Shown here one piece after another: positions 1 through 7,417 of a stretch of 8,911 nt of DNA. Position 1 is the stretch's first letter, and the number at the start of each line of letters is the position of its first letter. Location of the stretch: NCBI GenBank assembly GCA_964427655.1, contig CAYRWE010000209.1:1-8911 (forward strand), in the 5' to 3' direction. Under the pieces are notes generated by a model, which had not been told where the DNA came from, did no database searches, and saw only the letters and a list, made by a program, of their open reading frames with translations. A program made the translations under genes and the position numbers. Source of the DNA: CAVQNQ01 sp964427655. GTDB taxonomy: Bacteria; Acidobacteriota; Terriglobia; Bryobacterales; Bryobacteraceae.

Positions 1-313
1 ACTTGCGCCGGGGCGTGGCGAAGTACCGGTAGGCTACGTCGATGGTGATGCCCTGTTCGCGCTCCGCCCTCAACCCATCGGTGAGCAGCGAGAAATCGAT
101 CGGACCGGTCGAGCGATTCACCGTGGAGTTGCGGACCGCCGCGATCTGATCCTCGTAGACGCCCCGGGAATCGAAGAGCAGACGCCCGATCAGCGTGGAT
201 TTGCCGTCGTCTACGCTGCCAGCCGTGGCGATGCGTAGCAGTCCCTTGGCCTGATCGCGTTCCAGATAGGCTTCCAGTTCGTCCACGCGTGCGATTGTTT
301 CGGCGGCGGCCAT
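1..313 (-). CDS. cysN: Sulfate adenylyltransferase subunit 1 (GTPase), N-terminal part, cut by window edge
   Basis: This is the GTP-hydrolysing large subunit of ATP sulfurylase. It couples GTP hydrolysis to formation of adenosine 5'-phosphosulfate by its partner CysD in cytoplasmic sulfate activation. Only the first 104 codons are in the window; the reading frame is open to position 1. The visible part has a translation-factor-type P-loop, GSVDDGKST at residues 32-40, followed by LIGRLL. The switch I/G2 segment EREQGITIDVAYRYF at residues 84-98 is typical of CysN. The ATG at 313-311 overlaps the cysD stop codon (TGATG), so the two genes are translationally coupled. Whether the missing C-terminus carries a fused APS kinase (CysC/NodQ type) cannot be seen. 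The family call is firm. Confidence 0.95.
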   Translation of the reverse strand, partial: MAAAETIARVDELEAYLERDQAKGLLRIATAGSVDDGKSTLIGRLLFDSRGVYEDQIAAVRNSTVNRSTGPIDFSLLTDGLRAEREQGITIDVAYRYFATPRRK

Positions 314-1275
314 CAGAAATATCCCTCGCGCTTCTTCAACTCCATGGACCCCTCCTGGTCGTGATCGATAACGCGATTTTCCCGCTCCGACCGGCGCATC
401 CCCACCAGTTCCGCGATGATCTCGGGCACCGTGACCGCCTCCGAGCGGACCGCGCCGGTGCAGTGCGTACACCCCAGCGACCGCATGCGGCACATCACCA
501 GTTGAGGCGTTTCACCGGGCAGCCGAGGAGGATCGTGCTCGATGGGGATGAGCGATGGGCCGCGCACCAGCATCTCCCGGAGCTTAGCGAAATACAGGGG
601 AACCACCGGAATCCGCTCCACGTGGATGTATTGCCACACGTCCAGTTCGGTCCAATTCGAAAGCGGGAAGACGCGGATGCTCTCCCCCTTGTCGATGCGG
701 CCGTTGAAGAGGTTCCACAGTTCCGGCCGCTGGTTCTTCGGGTCCCACTGGCCGGAGGCGTCGCGGAAGGAATAGATGCGCTCCTTGGCGCGGGATTTCT
801 CCTCGTCGCGCCGGGCGCCCCCGAAAGCGGCGTCGTAACCGCCTTCCGCCAGCGCGTCCAGCAGCGAGCGGGTCTTCAGCAGACCGCAGCACTTCTGTGT
901 GCCGAGCCGGTACGGGTTGGCGCCCTCCGCCAGAGCCGCCTCGTTCCGGTGCACGATCAGCCGGGCGCCGATCGCGGCCGTGTATTTGTCGCGGAACTCG
1001 ATCATTTCGCGAAACTTGAAACCGGTATCGACGTGCAACAGCGGAAAGGGGATTTTGCCTGGGTAAAAGGCCTTCTGTGCCAGGCGAAGCATTACCGAAG
1101 AATCTTTTCCGATGGAGTAAAGCATCACCGGACGCGCGAACTCCGACGCCACCTCCCGCATGATGTGGATGCTCTCGGCTTCGAGCGCCTGCAGATGGGT
1201 GAAGCGCGTCGAACTCGATGAAGATATGGGACTTTCAACAAAAATGGACTTCAGAATAGCCCTCCCATTGAGCAC
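313..1275 (-). CDS. cysD: Sulfate adenylyltransferase subunit 2
   Basis: This is the catalytic small subunit of ATP sulfurylase, which joins ATP and sulfate into APS together with CysN. The 320-residue frame covers the whole family, normally about 300 residues. Visible marks are the PP-loop SIGKDSS (54-60), HVDTG (81-85), the basic segment GARRDEEKSRAKER (153-166), the cysteine-containing LGCTHCTGAV (268-276) and the conserved tail MELKKREGYF. It overlaps cysN by one base. The start is uncertain. GTG at 1275 is the first start after an in-frame stop but lacks a ribosome site at good distance. GGGAGG lies inside the frame at 1266-1261, about 6 bases before a CTG at 1254. Conserved sequence begins only near residue 25 (FTHLQALEAESIHI), and the E. 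coli protein would start near residue 21 here. Function is secure; the N-terminus is not. Confidence 0.95.
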   Translation of the reverse strand: MLNGRAILKSIFVESPISSSSSTRFTHLQALEAESIHIMREVASEFARPVMLYSIGKDSSVMLRLAQKAFYPGKIPFPLLHVDTGFKFREMIEFRDKYTAAIGARLIVHRNEAALAEGANPYRLGTQKCCGLLKTRSLLDALAEGGYDAAFGGARRDEEKSRAKERIYSFRDASGQWDPKNQRPELWNLFNGRIDKGESIRVFPLSNWTELDVWQYIHVERIPVVPLYFAKLREMLVRGPSLIPIEHDPPRLPGETPQLVMCRMRSLGCTHCTGAVRSEAVTVPEIIAELVGMRRSERENRVIDHDQEGSMELKKREGYF

Positions 1276-1479
1276 ACAAAATTGTTTTCACCCCGACACC
1301 TCGGTCTGGGAGATGAAAGATCGAACCGGACCGCGGGCGATCAACAATATGGTTTGGCCTTGCAGCCCTGTGGAACGCCGGAAAACATGGGTGGTCAGTC
1401 CTCTGGACAACTCTAGTCTACGGGCAGTCACGCGACGCGTCAAGAATAATCGTATCAATCCCTATCGAAAAGCTGTAGT

Positions 1480-4400
1480 TTACGCACGGCCGATGGCCTC
1501 GGAAATCTCGACTTCCACACTCCGCAGCGCAGCCTCGAAAGCCTCGGCCATCACCGCCACGTTGGGTTCTCTGAACATCTCTACGTGGTTGCCGGGAACA
1601 TCCACAACTCGCAGACGGGGCGAGAGATCTCGCCAGCCAGACGCGGCGTCGGCGTGCTCGCCGGCGGGGCGCGATAGGGGGCGGAAAAGGAGCACGTCGC
1701 CGGGATAGGGCCGCGGGAAATACTCGTTGGCGGCTAGTCCCAGAACCTGGTCGGGATGGCGCAAGCTCCCGGGGTTAGCCTTGCCCGTCATGAGTCCAAT
1801 GCGGTACCTGGCGCGCCAGACGTTGGTCCGGATTCGCCTGGCCAGAGTCTGCAGGCGTCCACGGCCATACGCCATGAGCGAGCCGGCCGGCAACTGCGAT
1901 GCCGCGGCCAGATGGTATTGCAGCCGCTCGCGGTTCAGCCAGCGTGCGTGATGAGCGGTACCGTTGTAGGAATCGAAGAGCACCAGCAAGGGGATTTCGA
2001 AACCGCGCTCGATAAGCTGCTGCGCCATCTCGTACGCCAGCACTCCTCCAGCGCACCAGCCCGCCAGCACGATTGGGCCGGACGTATGGAACCGCAGCAG
2101 CACTTCCAACTGCCGGGCCGCGATCTGCTCCAGGTTGAACGGAACGGGCAGACCGGAAGTGTCGAAAAACGCCATGCCGTAGATCGATTGTTCCGCCGGA
2201 AGGCTCAGGGTGAGCGAGCGGTACAACGGCTGAATATCCGTCATTGCGATGGGGACCCGCCGGGTTCCCATCCGCAGAGGAATTACGCGTGGGGCGGGAT
2301 CCTGGCTCAACTCCCCGCTCAGCAGCCCCATCATGCGGCCGACCGTGGGGGCCAAGAAGAGGCTTTCCATGGGGAGTTTCACTCCGAAGGCCTTTTCGAC
2401 GCGCGTGAGCAGCCGGGCTGCCAGGAGCGAGTGGCCTCCCAGCTCGAAGAAGTCGTCGTCCAGACCGATGGGGCGACACCCCAGGACGTCCTCCCAGATC
2501 TCGGCGACGATGATCGCCCGGGAATCCAGGGGCTTGCGGTGGACATCGGGATCGCGGGCCGGGAAGCCTTCCGGAAGACGCAGAGCATTGCGATCCGTTT
2601 TGCCGTTGGGCGTCAGAGGCAGCGCGTCGAGCTGGATGAGGAAAGCGGGCTGCATGTAGGAGGGAAGGCGGCGCTCGATCAAATCGCGCAAGCCGTCTTC
2701 CGGACAAACGCAGTCCGGACGAAGGACGAACCAGGCCGCCAGCCTGCGGTCGCCGGGCGCGACATCTACCACTTTGGCGAAAGCGGCCAGCACGGCGGGG
2801 TGTTCGCGCATCACGCTCTCGATCTCACCGAGTTCGATGCGCTGGCCCCGCAGCTTGACCTGATGGTCGGCGCGGCCCAGGAAATCGAGGTTGCCGTCCG
2901 GCAGCCGGCGGACGAGATCGCCGGTGCGGTACAGGCGCGCGGCGGGATCTGTCCCGAAGCGATCCGGCACGAAGCGCTCGGCGGTCAGATCGTCGCGTTT
3001 CCAGTACCCCGGAGCGACGCCCGCGCCGCCGATCCAGAGTTCACCCGGCACGCCCACCGGAACCGGGTCGCCGTTGCCATCCACCACGTAGGCCCGCGTA
3101 TTGGCGATGGGCTTTCCGATTTCCGAGGCGCGGGCGGCGTCGCGGACGCGCCAGCCGGTGGAATAAATCGCGCACTCGGTCGGCCCATAGAGGTTCCAGA
3201 GGGCCCCCGAGGGAAGCAGGCGTTCGGCGAGATCCGGCGTGAGCGCCTCGCCGCCGGTGACGATACGCAGCCCGGCGGGGGGCTTCCAACCCGATTCCAG
3301 CAGGAGCACGAAGGTGGCGGGAGTACCCTGCACAATAGTGGCGGCGCAGTCGCTTATGGCGCGCGCGAGCAGCCGGCCATCCCGCGCGGCTTCCCGGCCC
3401 ACCATGGAGAGGCATGCGCCCGAAATCAGCGGAAGAACGATCTCTACAACCGCGATATCGAACGACAGCGTGGTATGCGCGAGAATGACATCGCGGGCGG
3501 TGACCGAGATCTCGTCTTGCAGGAACGCCAGGCAGTTTGTCACCGCGGAGTGGCGGATCCCGACGCCTTTGGGCCGGCCGGTCGATCCCGAGGTGTAGAG
3601 GACGTAGGCGATATCGTCCGGAGATGCGCCGGGCAAGGCGTCGCCATCCCGCGGGGGAGCGGCTTCGAGATCGAGGTCGAGCACGGGCGCCGTGGCATGC
3701 TCGCAGCGGTCGCGATATTGCGGCTCGGTGACGATGGCCGCGGGCGCGGCATCTTCTAAGATAAATGCCAGCCTCTCGCGAGGATAGGAAGGATCGAGCG
3801 GAATCCACGCGGCGCCGGCCTTCCAGATACCCAGCAGGGCGGCAACCATCTCCAGGGAGCGGTCGACGCACAGCGCCACCCTCGCGCCCCTTGAAACGCC
3901 CACGGCGCGGAGCCGCCGCGCCACTCCGGTCGCACGGCGGTCGAGTTCCGCGTAGCTCCATTTGAGGGCGCCATGCATCGCGGCCACGGCGGATGGAGTG
4001 CGCGCGGCATGTTCCTCGAACAGCTTCAAGGCGGAAACCGCCGGGTAGGCGGCCGCGGTCTGGTTCCACTCGACGAGCGCTTGCCGCCGCTCCTCACTGG
4101 TGAGGAGCGGCAGACGGTCGATGGCGGTAGCGGGGTCGGCGGTGGCCGCTTCCAGCAGAGTCTTGTAATGTCCCAGGATGCGGCGGGCCGACGACCGGTC
4201 GAACTGATCGCTGTTATAGGTGAGCGCCGCGGTCAGGCCGCCGCTGGTTTCCGTAAGCTCCAGGAACAGGTCGAATTGAGCGGTGCCGGGGTCGATCGGA
4301 ATGGTCTCGGTTTGGAGTCCCTCCAGTTGGTAAACGATCTCGGGGAAGTTGCGCAACTGGAACATCACCTGAAACAGCGGGGCGAAGCTCAGACTGCGCT

Positions 4401-7263
4401 CCGGCTGCGCGATCTCAACCAGCCGCTCGAGCGGCATATCCTGATGGTCGTACGCGCCCAAGGCGGTCTCGCGCACGCGGGCTAGCGTCGCGCGAAAGCG
4501 CTCTTCGCCCGACAGGATGGTGCGCATCGGCAGCACGTTGACGAATAGCCCGATGAGGGCCTCGGTTTCCCGCCGCACGCGTCCAGCCACCGGAGTGCCC
4601 ACGCAAATGTCGCTATGCCCCGAGTAGCGGTACAGCAGAACCTGGAAGCCGGCGAGCAGGGTCATGAACAAAGTCGCTGATTCGGCGCGGCTCAGGCGGC
4701 GCAGCTCATCGGTAAGCGCCGCGGGCAGGGCGATCCGCTCGATTCCGCCGCGGTAAGTCTGGCGCGCCGGCCGGCGGCGGTCGGAGGGCAAATCCAGAAC
4801 CGGCGGAATTCCGCTCAGGCGCTCCTTCCAGTAGGCCTCCAGACCGGCTCCGGCCTCGCCTTCCAGGAAACCCTTCTGCCAGGCCGCGTAGTCGGCGTAC
4901 TGGATCGGCAGATCGGGAAGATCCGGCGGGGAGTTCGTGACGATGGCTTTGTAGAAGACCGACAATTCGCGGAAGAATATCGATTTGGTCCATCCGTCGA
5001 AAGCGATGTGGTGGACCGTGAGTACCAACACGTGGTCTTCGGGCGCCAGGCGCAGCAAAAGCGCCCGCACGGGCCAATCCACCGCCAGATCGAAGAGGTG
5101 AAATGCCTCCTGTACGGCGATTTGCTGTACACGGGATTCGCGTGCGGCCTCGGCCAGGTTCTGTAAATCGACGACCGGCAGCTCGATGGCTCCCTCAGGC
5201 GCCACGGTCTGAACCGGGATGCCGTCCGGACAGGGGTAAGTGGAGCGCAGCACCTCGTGCCGGCGGATTACGGACTCGATAGCCAATCGAACCGCGTCGA
5301 CGTTCAGAGCGCCGCGCATCCGCAAGGCCGTGGGACCGGTATACGCGGGCGCTGCCTCTTCGAATCGCGTGAGGAACCACAAACGCTGCTGGGCGAATGA
5401 GAGCGGCGGCGGCCCTTCGCGCGGTGCGGGCCGGATCGGTGCGACGGTTTCCAGGGCCGTATGGGGAGCGGAATCGATCCATTGGGCCAGAGCCGCGAGC
5501 TGGGGCGAGTTGAAAAGCCGGAACATGGGCAATTCCACGCCGAGATCGTCGCGCACGCGGACGATCAGCCGCGCGCCCAGCAAGGAATCGCCGCCCAGCT
5601 CGAAGAAGTCATCTTCCGGCCCGGCGCGCTCCACGCGCAGCAGGTCCCGCCAGATGGCCGCCAAGTGCGATTCGGTGGGAGTGGGCGACCGGTTGGAAGG
5701 GCCGCCGGCAGGGTAGGGAACCGGCGCCGGCCCATCCAGCCTCAAGCGGGCCGCCAGACCGATCCGCAGCGGCTTGCCGGTGGGGCCTTTAGGCAGTTCC
5801 CGCAGGAAAACGATTCTCCGGGGCACTTTGAAATCGGCCAATCGGCCGGCGGCGAACTCCTGGATATCGGTATCGCTGGCCGAGGCGTCTTCATGCAGCA
5901 CCACGGCCGCGCCCACTTCCTCGCCGAGCTGCCGGCTAGGTATGGAGAACGCAATCGCCTGCGCCACGGCCGGATGGCCCAATAACACCTCGTCGATCTC
6001 GCGAGGGGAAATCTTCTCTCCGCCGCGGTTGATGATCTCCTTGGTGCGGCCCGTCAGGAACAGGTAGCCTTCGCCATCCAGATAACCCTGGTCGCCGGTG
6101 CGGAACCATCCATTAAAGAACGACGCCCGGTTCGCTGCGGGATTGTTGACGTAGCCCGTGGTGACATTCTCGCCACGGATCGCCACTTCTCCGGTAACGC
6201 CATCGGGCAGCGGCGCGCCGGCGGCGTCCACGATGGCGATCTCGCAGCCGGCCGCCACGCCCACCGCGCCAGGTTTGCGCGCGCGCGGTGGAAGCGGGTT
6301 GATGGCCATTTGATGGGACGCTTCGGTCATCCCATAGGCTTCGATCACCGGAACCGAGAACGCCGCTTCGAGGCCGGCCATCAATTGGGGGGCGAGCGGC
6401 GAGGAGCACGACCGGATCAAGCGCAGGCTGGTCTGCCGGATGGAATCCGGATCTCTGGCCGCGCGGGCCAGAATGGCCTGGTGCATGGTGGGGACGGCGG
6501 TGTACCAGGTGGGCCGGAACTGGGCAATCCACTCGATGAAGTTGGGCGCCTGGAAGCCAGGTGTGCATACCACCGAGGCTCCGGCCGAGAGCGAGGAGAG
6601 AACTGCGCCGATGAGCCCGTGGACGTGAAACAGCGGCATCACATTCAGGCAGCGGTCGGCCGGCGAAAGCGACAGGGAAGCCGCGATGTTGCGCGCTGAG
6701 GAGCACAGGTTGGCCCGCGTGAGCGGAGTCAGCTTGGGCCGCGCGGTGGAGCCGGAGGTATGCAGCAGCAGCGCCACGCCGTCAGGCTTGGGCGTGCGCG
6801 ACGCCTCGGGGCGGTCCGCGAAAGAGGGGCCTTCCAGACGAAAAACTCCCGCCGGCTGCTCTCTCAGGACGTGCAGCCGCAGGATGGGAATATGACGCTC
6901 GGTGGCGGCCTGCACGATCGGCGCGTCGCACCCGGCTTCGACGATCACGGCCCGCGGCTGCAAGTCCGAAAGGTAGAAATCCAACTCCGCTGCCGTGTAC
7001 CCCGGATTCAGCGGAGCGGAGGAGCACCAGGACGCGGCAGCCAGCGTGCACGTGGCTGTCTCGGGTCCGTTCGGAAGTACGATGGCCACGCGGTCGTTGG
7101 GGCCGATACCGCGATCCCGCAGCGCCGCCACCACGGCCTCGATGTGCTCCGGAAGCTCCCGATACGACAGTGGGTCTCGGCCCAGACCGAGAATTGCGGG
7201 ACCCGCGGAATCGCCCCGGGCGGCCGCTCCGAGCAAACCAAGGACGCTATCGCAAAGGTGCAT
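1480..7263 (-). CDS. Two-module nonribosomal peptide synthetase, A-PCP-C-A-PCP-TE, with acyl-CoA-ligase-like loading domain
   Basis: A 1927-residue cytoplasmic multidomain synthetase. Domain order with rough residues: ANL-type adenylation domain A1 (1-510), carrier PCP1 (528-598, Ser560), condensation domain (617-1062, HHIAFDG at 751-757), amino-acid adenylation domain A2 (1077-1566), carrier PCP2 (1582-1652, Ser1612) and thioesterase (1660-1922, Cys1737/Asp1764/His1893). There is no epimerase or methyltransferase domain. Domain logic predicts activation of an acid by A1, condensation with an amino acid (probably glycine) held on PCP2, and release by the TE. A phosphopantetheinyl transferase is required and is not in the window. 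The ATG at 7263 follows directly on an in-frame TGA, so it is the furthest upstream start; the ribosome site (GGA, 7 bases upstream) is weak. It lies 204 bases upstream of cysD on the same strand and is divergent from the dehydrogenase gene. Complete and self-contained, though other cluster genes may lie outside the window. The final product is inference. Confidence 0.96.
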   Translation of the reverse strand: MHLCDSVLGLLGAAARGDSAGPAILGLGRDPLSYRELPEHIEAVVAALRDRGIGPNDRVAIVLPNGPETATCTLAAASWCSSAPLNPGYTAAELDFYLSDLQPRAVIVEAGCDAPIVQAATERHIPILRLHVLREQPAGVFRLEGPSFADRPEASRTPKPDGVALLLHTSGSTARPKLTPLTRANLCSSARNIAASLSLSPADRCLNVMPLFHVHGLIGAVLSSLSAGASVVCTPGFQAPNFIEWIAQFRPTWYTAVPTMHQAILARAARDPDSIRQTSLRLIRSCSSPLAPQLMAGLEAAFSVPVIEAYGMTEASHQMAINPLPPRARKPGAVGVAAGCEIAIVDAAGAPLPDGVTGEVAIRGENVTTGYVNNPAANRASFFNGWFRTGDQGYLDGEGYLFLTGRTKEIINRGGEKISPREIDEVLLGHPAVAQAIAFSIPSRQLGEEVGAAVVLHEDASASDTDIQEFAAGRLADFKVPRRIVFLRELPKGPTGKPLRIGLAARLRLDGPAPVPYPAGGPSNRSPTPTESHLAAIWRDLLRVERAGPEDDFFELGGDSLLGARLIVRVRDDLGVELPMFRLFNSPQLAALAQWIDSAPHTALETVAPIRPAPREGPPPLSFAQQRLWFLTRFEEAAPAYTGPTALRMRGALNVDAVRLAIESVIRRHEVLRSTYPCPDGIPVQTVAPEGAIELPVVDLQNLAEAARESRVQQIAVQEAFHLFDLAVDWPVRALLLRLAPEDHVLVLTVHHIAFDGWTKSIFFRELSVFYKAIVTNSPPDLPDLPIQYADYAAWQKGFLEGEAGAGLEAYWKERLSGIPPVLDLPSDRRRPARQTYRGGIERIALPAALTDELRRLSRAESATLFMTLLAGFQVLLYRYSGHSDICVGTPVAGRVRRETEALIGLFVNVLPMRTILSGEERFRATLARVRETALGAYDHQDMPLERLVEIAQPERSLSFAPLFQVMFQLRNFPEIVYQLEGLQTETIPIDPGTAQFDLFLELTETSGGLTAALTYNSDQFDRSSARRILGHYKTLLEAATADPATAIDRLPLLTSEERRQALVEWNQTAAAYPAVSALKLFEEHAARTPSAVAAMHGALKWSYAELDRRATGVARRLRAVGVSRGARVALCVDRSLEMVAALLGIWKAGAAWIPLDPSYPRERLAFILEDAAPAAIVTEPQYRDRCEHATAPVLDLDLEAAPPRDGDALPGASPDDIAYVLYTSGSTGRPKGVGIRHSAVTNCLAFLQDEISVTARDVILAHTTLSFDIAVVEIVLPLISGACLSMVGREAARDGRLLARAISDCAATIVQGTPATFVLLLESGWKPPAGLRIVTGGEALTPDLAERLLPSGALWNLYGPTECAIYSTGWRVRDAARASEIGKPIANTRAYVVDGNGDPVPVGVPGELWIGGAGVAPGYWKRDDLTAERFVPDRFGTDPAARLYRTGDLVRRLPDGNLDFLGRADHQVKLRGQRIELGEIESVMREHPAVLAAFAKVVDVAPGDRRLAAWFVLRPDCVCPEDGLRDLIERRLPSYMQPAFLIQLDALPLTPNGKTDRNALRLPEGFPARDPDVHRKPLDSRAIIVAEIWEDVLGCRPIGLDDDFFELGGHSLLAARLLTRVEKAFGVKLPMESLFLAPTVGRMMGLLSGELSQDPAPRVIPLRMGTRRVPIAMTDIQPLYRSLTLSLPAEQSIYGMAFFDTSGLPVPFNLEQIAARQLEVLLRFHTSGPIVLAGWCAGGVLAYEMAQQLIERGFEIPLLVLFDSYNGTAHHARWLNRERLQYHLAAASQLPAGSLMAYGRGRLQTLARRIRTNVWRARYRIGLMTGKANPGSLRHPDQVLGLAANEYFPRPYPGDVLLFRPLSRPAGEHADAASGWRDLSPRLRVVDVPGNHVEMFREPNVAVMAEAFEAALRSVEVEISEAIGRA
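1498..2286 (-). other. NRPS thioesterase domain with cysteine nucleophile
   Basis: Residues about 1660-1922, an alpha/beta-hydrolase release domain. The nucleophile elbow reads LAGWCAGGVLAYEMA (1733-1747), so the usual GxSxG serine is replaced by Cys1737 (TGC at 2055-2053, in frame). The other triad residues look intact: Asp1764 in VLFDSYNG and His1893 in VPGNHVEMF. The N-terminal stretch PIAMTDIQPLYRSLTLSL (1671-1688) takes the place where type I TEs carry a glycine-rich HGxGG-like loop, and no such loop is visible. Release could be hydrolysis, cyclisation or transfer to another nucleophile. Confidence 0.88.
2308..2520 (-). other. NRPS domain PCP2 (peptidyl carrier)
   Basis: Residues about 1582-1652. 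FFELGGHSLLAARL (1605-1618) places the phosphopantetheine serine at Ser1612. The GGHS form is the usual one next to A and TE domains. It would carry glycine, then the condensed product before release. Confidence 0.94.
2566..4035 (-). other. NRPS domain A2: amino-acid adenylation, predicted glycine
   Basis: Residues about 1077-1566. Standard motifs are present: YTSGSTGRPKG (1223-1233), LSFDIAVVE (1266-1274), NLYGPTE (1357-1363), YRTGDL (1445-1450), GRADHQVKLRGQRIELGEIE (starting 1463) and the catalytic Lys1555 in TPNGKTDR. Hand alignment to GrsA gives the ten pocket residues D1269, I1270, V1273, Q1312, V1335, G1337, L1358, I1366, Y1367 and K1555. The code D-I-V-Q-V-G-L-I-Y-K agrees at seven positions with the published glycine code DILQLGLIWK; the others are conservative changes. 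Q1312 depends on placing the alignment gap after it. Confidence 0.88.
4078..5415 (-). other. NRPS condensation domain
   Basis: Residues about 617-1062. Core motifs in order: LSFAQQRLWFL (621-631), RRHEVLRSTY (667-676), HHIAFDGW (751-758, catalytic His752 and structural Asp756), YADYAAWQ (789-796), VGTPVAGRVRRETEALIGLFVN (starting 888) and HQDMPLERLVE (940-950). All catalytic residues are intact, so it should form the amide between the PCP1-bound acid and the amino acid on PCP2. Its position after a loading module and the motif shape fit the LCL/starter type. Assignment between those subtypes needs a phylogeny. Confidence 0.93.
5470..5682 (-). other. NRPS domain PCP1 (peptidyl carrier)
   Basis: Residues about 528-598. 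The phosphopantetheine site FFELGGDSLLGARL (553-566) places the modified serine at Ser560. The Asp before the Ser (GGDS) is often seen on carriers that hand on to a condensation domain. It receives the acyl group from A1. Confidence 0.93.
5734..7263 (-). other. NRPS domain A1: AAE3/Pcs60-like acyl-adenylating loading domain
   Basis: Residues 1-510. ANL-superfamily marks are all present: HTSGSTARPK (168-177, with Leu instead of Gly after the Lys), GMTEASH (311-317), WFRTGD (386-391), GRTKEIINRGGEKISP (405-420) and the C-terminal catalytic lysine region PTGKPLR with Lys497. Segments such as MPLFHVHGLIGAVLSSL (209-225) and TWYTAVPTMHQAIL (252-265) resemble the plant/yeast AAE3/Pcs60 family (oxalyl-CoA synthetase) much more than amino-acid-activating A domains. 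The usual FDxS amino-acid pocket motif is absent. A carboxylic-acid substrate is likely; which acid cannot be read from sequence with certainty. Confidence 0.85.
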
Positions 7264-7330
7264 TCAGTTATCCATGGGGTACAGGTTATACCGAAGTTTC
7301 CATTTTAGACCTACGGGCCCGATAAGTCGC

Positions 7331-7357
7331 TTTATAAGCCTGGCCGTCGCTTGCCAA
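7331..7357 (-). promoter_or_regulatory. Candidate sigma-70 promoter for the NRPS gene
   Basis: Read on the minus strand, TTGGCA (7357-7352, five of six to TTGACA) and TATAAA (7336-7331, five of six to TATAAT) are separated by 15 bases, shorter than the usual 16-18. Transcription would begin near 7324 and give a leader of about 60 bases before the ATG at 7263. A second weak -10-like TATAAC lies nearer the gene at 7290-7285 but has no matching -35. The call rests on consensus matching by eye. Confidence 0.35.
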
Positions 7358-7417
7358 CGGCGTACCAGCCATGCGAGGCGGGGATTTCCTGCGCCCGCGC
7401 TGCCACCTGGTGCTGAG

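Noticed and set aside
289..1221. A 310-codon plus-strand open frame opposite cysD
   Set aside because: It is an antisense shadow of cysD, whose conserved motifs run through the whole stretch on the other strand.
1428..1442. Palindromic ACGCGACGCGT as a terminator after the NRPS
   Set aside because: The stem is only about four base pairs with a three-base loop, and no T-run follows on the minus strand.
1276..1479. Promoter or riboswitch upstream of cysD
   Set aside because: I looked for -35/-10 pairs and for SAM-type riboswitch structure on the minus strand and found only weak partial matches (for example CATATT near 1343), so nothing is called.
1756..3759. A 667-codon open frame on the plus strand
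   Set aside because: It lies wholly opposite the NRPS gene, resembles no family I know, has a low-complexity Arg/Gly/Ala-rich translation, and is explained by high GC in the antisense frame.
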